Assembly (NCBI GenBank): GCA_031459615.1
Contig: JAVKIE010000017.1
Coordinates: forward strand, 1 to 26,424
Source of the DNA: Calidihabitans tengchongensis
Lineage (GTDB): Bacteria; Sysuimicrobiota; Sysuimicrobiia; Sysuimicrobiales; Kaftiobacteriaceae
Length of the DNA: 26,424 nt
Direction: 5' to 3'
Shown here: piece after piece, positions 23,179 to 26,424 of the stretch
Layout of the letters: each line of letters begins with the position of its first letter
Numbering within the stretch: position 1 is the stretch's first letter
Notes under the pieces: generated by a model
What the model saw: the letters and a program-made list of their open reading frames with translations, nothing else
Database searches by the model: none
Told to the model about the DNA's origin: nothing
Program-made: the position numbers and the translations under genes

Positions 23179-24594
23179 ATGCGCACGCCCCGGATCGGGA
23201 TCCTGACCTTCTCGGACGGCCGCCGCCACGTGCACCAGGAGCTGCTGCCCCTCACGCGCGAGTTCCAGGACCGGCTGGCCCGCCGCCTGCGGGAGGCGGG
23301 GTGGGAGGTGGTGACCGGACGCGACATCGTCTGGACCACCGACCTGGCCCGCAGCGAAGGCCGGTACCTGGCCGCCGAAGGGGTGGAGGCCACGGTCTTC
23401 AACTTTGCCATCTGGAGCTTTCCCCATCTCCCGGCCATCGCCAGCCAGTTCGCGCCGGGGCCCTTCCTGCTGTTCAGCAACGTCAACCCCCGCTACCCGG
23501 GGCTGGTGGGCATGCTGGCCAGCGCCGGGGCGCTGGACCAAGTGGGCGCGTTCTGCGCCCGGGTGTCCGGGGACGTGGCCGATGACGCGGTGTTCTCCCG
23601 GGCCCTGCAGTTTCTGCGGGCGGCGGTGGCGGTCAACCGCCTGCGGGGAGAGACCTACGGGCTGATCGGGGGCCGGTCCATGGGCATGTACACCGCCCAG
23701 AGCCCGCTGGACCAGTGGCGGCGGCAGTTCGGCATCGACGTGGAGCACATCGACCAGTTCGAGATCGTGCGGCGCGCCGCCCTGGTCCCGGAGGATCGGG
23801 TGGAGGCGGGGTTCCGGTGGCTGGAGGAACACGTCGGGCAGATCCACTACGACGGCCGCAAGCTCACCCCCGAGCTGCTCAAGCGCCAGATCCGCAGCTA
23901 CCACGCCCTGCGGAACATCATCGCCGACTGGCGCCTGGACTTCTGCGGCATCAAGGGGCAGCCCGAGCTGACCGACCACTTCTGCACCATGGACATCGCC
24001 GAGGCGTTCTGCAACGACCCCTACGATTGGGAGGGCCCCCACGATCCCATCGTCTGCGCCACCGAGGCCGATATGGACGGCGCCCTGACCATGGAGATCT
24101 TCAAGCACATGGCGGGCACGCCGGTCCTGTTCGCCGACGTACGCCACTACGACGCCAGCGACGACACCTGGGACCTGTGCAACTCCGGCCAGCACGCCAC
24201 CTATTTTGCCGGACGCTCGTTCCGTCCCGAAGACAACCTCCCCCGGGTGCGGTTCTACCCCGAAATCATCTACTTCCCCGCCGGGGGGGCCTCGGTGGCC
24301 CACATCGCGGCCCCGGGCCAGGTCACCCTGGCCCGGCTGGCCCGCCGCCAGGGGCGGTACTGGATGGCCATCGTGCCGGCGGAATTCGTGGAGTATCCGG
24401 AGGACGAGGCCTGGCGCAAGGCGGAGGCCACCACCCCCGAGTGGCCTCACGCCTTCGCCCGGTTCCGGGTGCCTCCGGAGGTCTTCCTGGCCTCCTATGA
24501 CAGCAACCACATCCACGGGGTGTACGGGGACTACGTCCAGGAGCTGATCTGGGTCAGCCGGATCCTGGGGATTGACTATCAGGTCTTCGCCTGA
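23179..24594 (+). CDS. L-fucose/L-arabinose isomerase family protein (COG2407-type sugar isomerase)
   Basis: Aldose-ketose isomerase of the FucI-like family, 471 aa, matching the shorter branch rather than the ~590-aa classical L-fucose isomerase. The active-site block is VCATEADMDGALTM with likely Mn ligand E296, and VLFADVRHYD with D320. The 24-residue spacing equals that of E337/D361 in E. coli FucI as I recall it. SGQHATYFAG (336-345) and SNHIHGVYGDY near the C-terminus supply conserved histidines. The ATG at 23179 follows AGGAGG. A GTG two codons earlier would place the ribosome site too close. Only 12 bases separate it from the ribulokinase-like gene, suggesting the ketose product is its substrate. 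The sugar could be L-arabinose, a deoxy sugar or another aldose. Confidence 0.88.
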   Translation: MRTPRIGILTFSDGRRHVHQELLPLTREFQDRLARRLREAGWEVVTGRDIVWTTDLARSEGRYLAAEGVEATVFNFAIWSFPHLPAIASQFAPGPFLLFSNVNPRYPGLVGMLASAGALDQVGAFCARVSGDVADDAVFSRALQFLRAAVAVNRLRGETYGLIGGRSMGMYTAQSPLDQWRRQFGIDVEHIDQFEIVRRAALVPEDRVEAGFRWLEEHVGQIHYDGRKLTPELLKRQIRSYHALRNIIADWRLDFCGIKGQPELTDHFCTMDIAEAFCNDPYDWEGPHDPIVCATEADMDGALTMEIFKHMAGTPVLFADVRHYDASDDTWDLCNSGQHATYFAGRSFRPEDNLPRVRFYPEIIYFPAGGASVAHIAAPGQVTLARLARRQGRYWMAIVPAEFVEYPEDEAWRKAEATTPEWPHAFARFRVPPEVFLASYDSNHIHGVYGDYVQELIWVSRILGIDYQVFA

Positions 24595-24606
24595 GGACAG
24601 GGGACC

Positions 24607-26256
24607 ATGACCCGCTACGCCGTGGGCGTGGATTTCGGCACCGAGTCCGCCCGGGCGGTTCTCGTGGCGGTGGAGGACGGGCGCGTGGCCGCCACAGCCT
24701 CCGCCGCCTACCGCCACGGCGTCATCGACCGCACGCTGCCGGGGCGCAGCGAACGGCTCCCTCCCGACTGGGCGTTGCAGCATCCGGGAGACTGGCTGCG
24801 GGCGCTGGAGCAGGTGGTGCGGGCGGTGGTCGGCGGCATCGAGCCCGACCAGGTGATCGGCCTGGGGATCGACTTCACCTCGTGTACCGTCCTGCCGGCC
24901 ACCGCCGATGGCACCCCCCTCTGCCTGCTGGAGGACTTCGCCGGTGATCCGCACGCCTGGCCCAAACTGTGGAAGCACCACGCCGCCCAGCCGTACGCCG
25001 ACCGCTTCAACGCCGCCGCGGGACACCCCGATGCCGCCTTCCTCCAGTACTACGGAGGGAAGACGTCCTCCGAGTGGCTGTGGGCCAAGGGGTGGCAGGT
25101 CCTGGCCGAGTCCCCGACGGTAGCCGCCGCCATGGCCCGGTGGATCGAGGGCGGCGACTGGATCGTCTGGCAGCTGACCGGGGACGAGGTGCGCAGCGCG
25201 TGCCAGGCGGGATACAAGGCTCACTGGCAGAAGGACGCGGGGTATCCTCGCGCGTCCTTCCTGGCCGCCCTGGATCCCGCCCTTCCCCGGCTGCTGGCGT
25301 GTCTGGGCGCGCCGCGCCCGGTGGCCGAGCGCGCGGGGGGACTGACGGCATCGTGGGCGCAGCGGCTGGGCCTGCGGGCGGGCACGCCGGTCGCCGTGGC
25401 GGTCATCGACGCCCACGCCGGCGTTCCGGCCGTCGGCGTCGCCGCCCCCGGGCAGCTGGTGGCCATCATGGGGACCTCGACCTGCCACCTGCTCCTGGAC
25501 TCCCGCCGGGTTCCCATCCGAGGGATCGCCGGGGTGGTGGAGGACGGGATCCTTCCGGGGTTCTTCGGGTACGAAGCCGGCCAGGCGTCGGTGGGCGACA
25601 TCTTCCAGTGGTTCGTGCGGACCTCGGTGCCCGGTCGGTACGGTCCCGAAGAGGCCGCCTTCCGGACCCTGGAAGAAGAGGCGGCTCGCCTGCGGGCCGG
25701 GGAGGCGGGAGTGCTGGCCCTGGACTGGTGGAACGGGTGCCGCACCCCCCTGGTGGACGCTGACCTGTCGGGGCTGCTGGTGGGGCTGACGGTGACCACC
25801 GAGCCGCACGAAGTCTACCGCGCCCTGCTGGAGGCCACCGCGTTCGGCACCCGACGGGTCATCGAGACGTTTGAGGCCGGGGGAGTGCAGATCCGCGAGG
25901 TCGTCGCCTGCGGGGGACTGGCCGAGCGCAACCGGCTGCTCCTGCAGCTGACCGCCGACATCACCGGTCGCGAGGTGCTCGCCGCCCCGGTGCCCCATGC
26001 GTCGGCCGTCGGTGCCGCCATCTACGCGGCGGCCGCCGCCGGATCCCCGGCAGGTGGCTACGACGACGTCCGGGACGCCGTGGCCCGCATGGGCGCCACC
26101 GAGCGCGTCCCCTACCGCCCGCGGCCGGCTGAGCAGCGCACCTACGAGGTGCTGTACCGGGAGTATCTGGACCTGGCCCGGCACTTCGGAGAAGGCGGCT
26201 CCCAGGTGATGAAGCGCCTGCGCCGATTGCGGGCGGAGGCGACGGAGGGGAGGTGA
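24607..26256 (+). CDS. araB: FGGY carbohydrate kinase, ribulokinase (AraB)-like
   Basis: Phosphorylates a ketose, probably L-ribulose, with ATP; 549 aa, the size of AraB. The N-terminus is AVGVDFGTESARAVLV, the ribulokinase form of the FGGY phosphate loop, followed by RHGVIDRTLPGRSERLPPDW and GIDFTSCTVLP. Central AraB features are LQYYGGKTSSEWLWAKG, VAVIDAHAGVPAVGV and MGTSTCHLLLDS. The C-terminal half carries EATAFGTRRVIETF and VACGGLAERN. All motifs look intact. The ATG follows a short AGGGGA stretch, 12 bases after the isomerase stop. Standard AraA and AraD are not in the window, so the symbol is by resemblance. It is followed by the start of a transporter binding protein. Confidence 0.9.
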   Translation: MTRYAVGVDFGTESARAVLVAVEDGRVAATASAAYRHGVIDRTLPGRSERLPPDWALQHPGDWLRALEQVVRAVVGGIEPDQVIGLGIDFTSCTVLPATADGTPLCLLEDFAGDPHAWPKLWKHHAAQPYADRFNAAAGHPDAAFLQYYGGKTSSEWLWAKGWQVLAESPTVAAAMARWIEGGDWIVWQLTGDEVRSACQAGYKAHWQKDAGYPRASFLAALDPALPRLLACLGAPRPVAERAGGLTASWAQRLGLRAGTPVAVAVIDAHAGVPAVGVAAPGQLVAIMGTSTCHLLLDSRRVPIRGIAGVVEDGILPGFFGYEAGQASVGDIFQWFVRTSVPGRYGPEEAAFRTLEEEAARLRAGEAGVLALDWWNGCRTPLVDADLSGLLVGLTVTTEPHEVYRALLEATAFGTRRVIETFEAGGVQIREVVACGGLAERNRLLLQLTADITGREVLAAPVPHASAVGAAIYAAAAAGSPAGGYDDVRDAVARMGATERVPYRPRPAEQRTYEVLYREYLDLARHFGEGGSQVMKRLRRLRAEATEGR

Positions 26257-26275
26257 GTGGCGGGCGGCGCACTGA

Positions 26276-26293
26276 GGGTCTGTCTCTAGACCC
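26276..26293 (+). promoter_or_regulatory. short hairpin before the binding-protein gene
   Basis: GGGTCT and AGACCC form a perfect 6-bp stem around GTCTCT, between the kinase stop and the next ATG, 20 bases from the start. It may adjust message stability or expression between the enzymes and the transporter. No U-tract follows. Confidence 0.4.
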
Positions 26294-26313
26294 ACTGCCA
26301 GGGGGGTGAGGGG

Positions 26314-26424
26314 ATGACAATAAGGCGGGTGAGCCTGTTGCTGATCGCGGCAATCGCCGCCGTGCCGCTGACGGCCGGTCCGGCGGTTTCGCAAGCAAAG
26401 CCCTTTGATGGGGTCACCGTGAAC
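26314..26424 (+). CDS. exported protein start, probably sugar ABC transporter binding protein (truncated by window)
   Basis: Only 37 codons are visible. They give a basic start (MTIRRVSLL), a hydrophobic core and a likely cleavage after PAVSQA, then KPFDGVTVN. That FDGVTVN onset is common at the mature N-terminus of family 1 sugar-binding proteins. The ATG follows GGGGTGAGGGG closely. It lies 57 bases after the ribulokinase-like gene on the same strand, fitting a transporter for the sugar degraded by this operon. Export is well supported; the family call is a guess from a few residues and context. Confidence 0.6.
   Translation, partial: MTIRRVSLLLIAAIAAVPLTAGPAVSQAKPFDGVTVN

Noticed and set aside
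20445..24594. Assignment of the locus as a sulfoquinovose pathway
   Set aside because: The FucI-type isomerase plus short transaldolase would fit, but the adjacent ribulokinase-like kinase and the lack of any sulfo-sugar-specific gene in view make it only an alternative.
23023..26394. A minus-strand open frame of over 1100 codons opposite the isomerase and kinase genes
   Set aside because: It is antisense to two well-recognised enzymes, is rich in Gly, Pro, His, Gln and Arg with no domain motifs, and arises because GC-rich third positions rarely give stops on the other strand.
1..26424. CRISPR arrays, tRNA or rRNA genes, insertion sequences
   Set aside because: I saw no regularly spaced repeats, no transposase-like protein and no rRNA stretch; a tRNA could be missed by eye, but the non-coding spacers are too short or lack a T-loop motif.

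Overview
The window is bacterial chromosomal DNA of very high GC content, read from a scaffold: it contains one run of N, flanked by a duplicated sequence. Genes are tightly packed. Many have strong GGAGG-type ribosome sites, GTG starts are common, and third codon positions are so GC-rich that long meaningless antisense frames are everywhere. An archaeal-type ATP-dependent DNA ligase in an otherwise bacterial gene set, together with a monofunctional proline dehydrogenase, suggests a deep-branching, perhaps thermophilic, uncultured lineage. That placement is a guess; no rRNA or other phylogenetic marker is present.

Layout. Positions 1-707 hold the end-truncated start of a metallo-beta-lactamase-fold hydrolase (-). 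Positions 781-4870 hold a small unknown protein, then an oligopeptide/nickel-type ABC importer (binding protein and two permeases, no ATPases) with a 13-bp hairpin after the binding protein, then a small two-helix membrane protein. Positions 4924-7956 (-) are a three-gene overlapping operon: an exported NEW3-type Ig-repeat protein, an ABC ATPase and an ABC-2 permease, behind a recognisable promoter. Positions 8056-10451 (-) encode an MFS transporter and a ChrA-type chromate transporter. Positions 10515-11714 (+) encode a MarC membrane protein and a SPOR-like protein.

Positions 11737-13621 (-) carry a ferritin and a COG4091-type homoserine-dehydrogenase-like oxidoreductase. Divergent from them is a true homoserine dehydrogenase with an ACT domain (13767-15271), interrupted by the N gap. 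The gap looks like a scaffolding artefact: 129 bp are repeated on both sides, and collapsing them restores one intact 425-codon frame. Positions 15379-16854 hold a cupin, a stand-alone B3/B4-domain protein and a small CxxC protein. Positions 16947-20437 (+) hold the DNA ligase, a HAD phosphatase and proline dehydrogenase.

Positions 20445-26424 are a divergent sugar-catabolism locus. One arm (-) has a LacI-type regulator, a short transaldolase/fructose-6-phosphate aldolase and a PfkB sugar kinase. The other arm (+) has an L-fucose-isomerase-family isomerase, a ribulokinase-like FGGY kinase and the signal peptide of what is probably a sugar-binding protein. A perfect 12-bp LacI-type palindrome lies between the arms. 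The likely flow is aldose to ketose (isomerase), then ketose phosphate (FGGY kinase), then the pentose-phosphate/aldolase steps. The substrate is not settled, and this locus is the most interesting functional part of the window.
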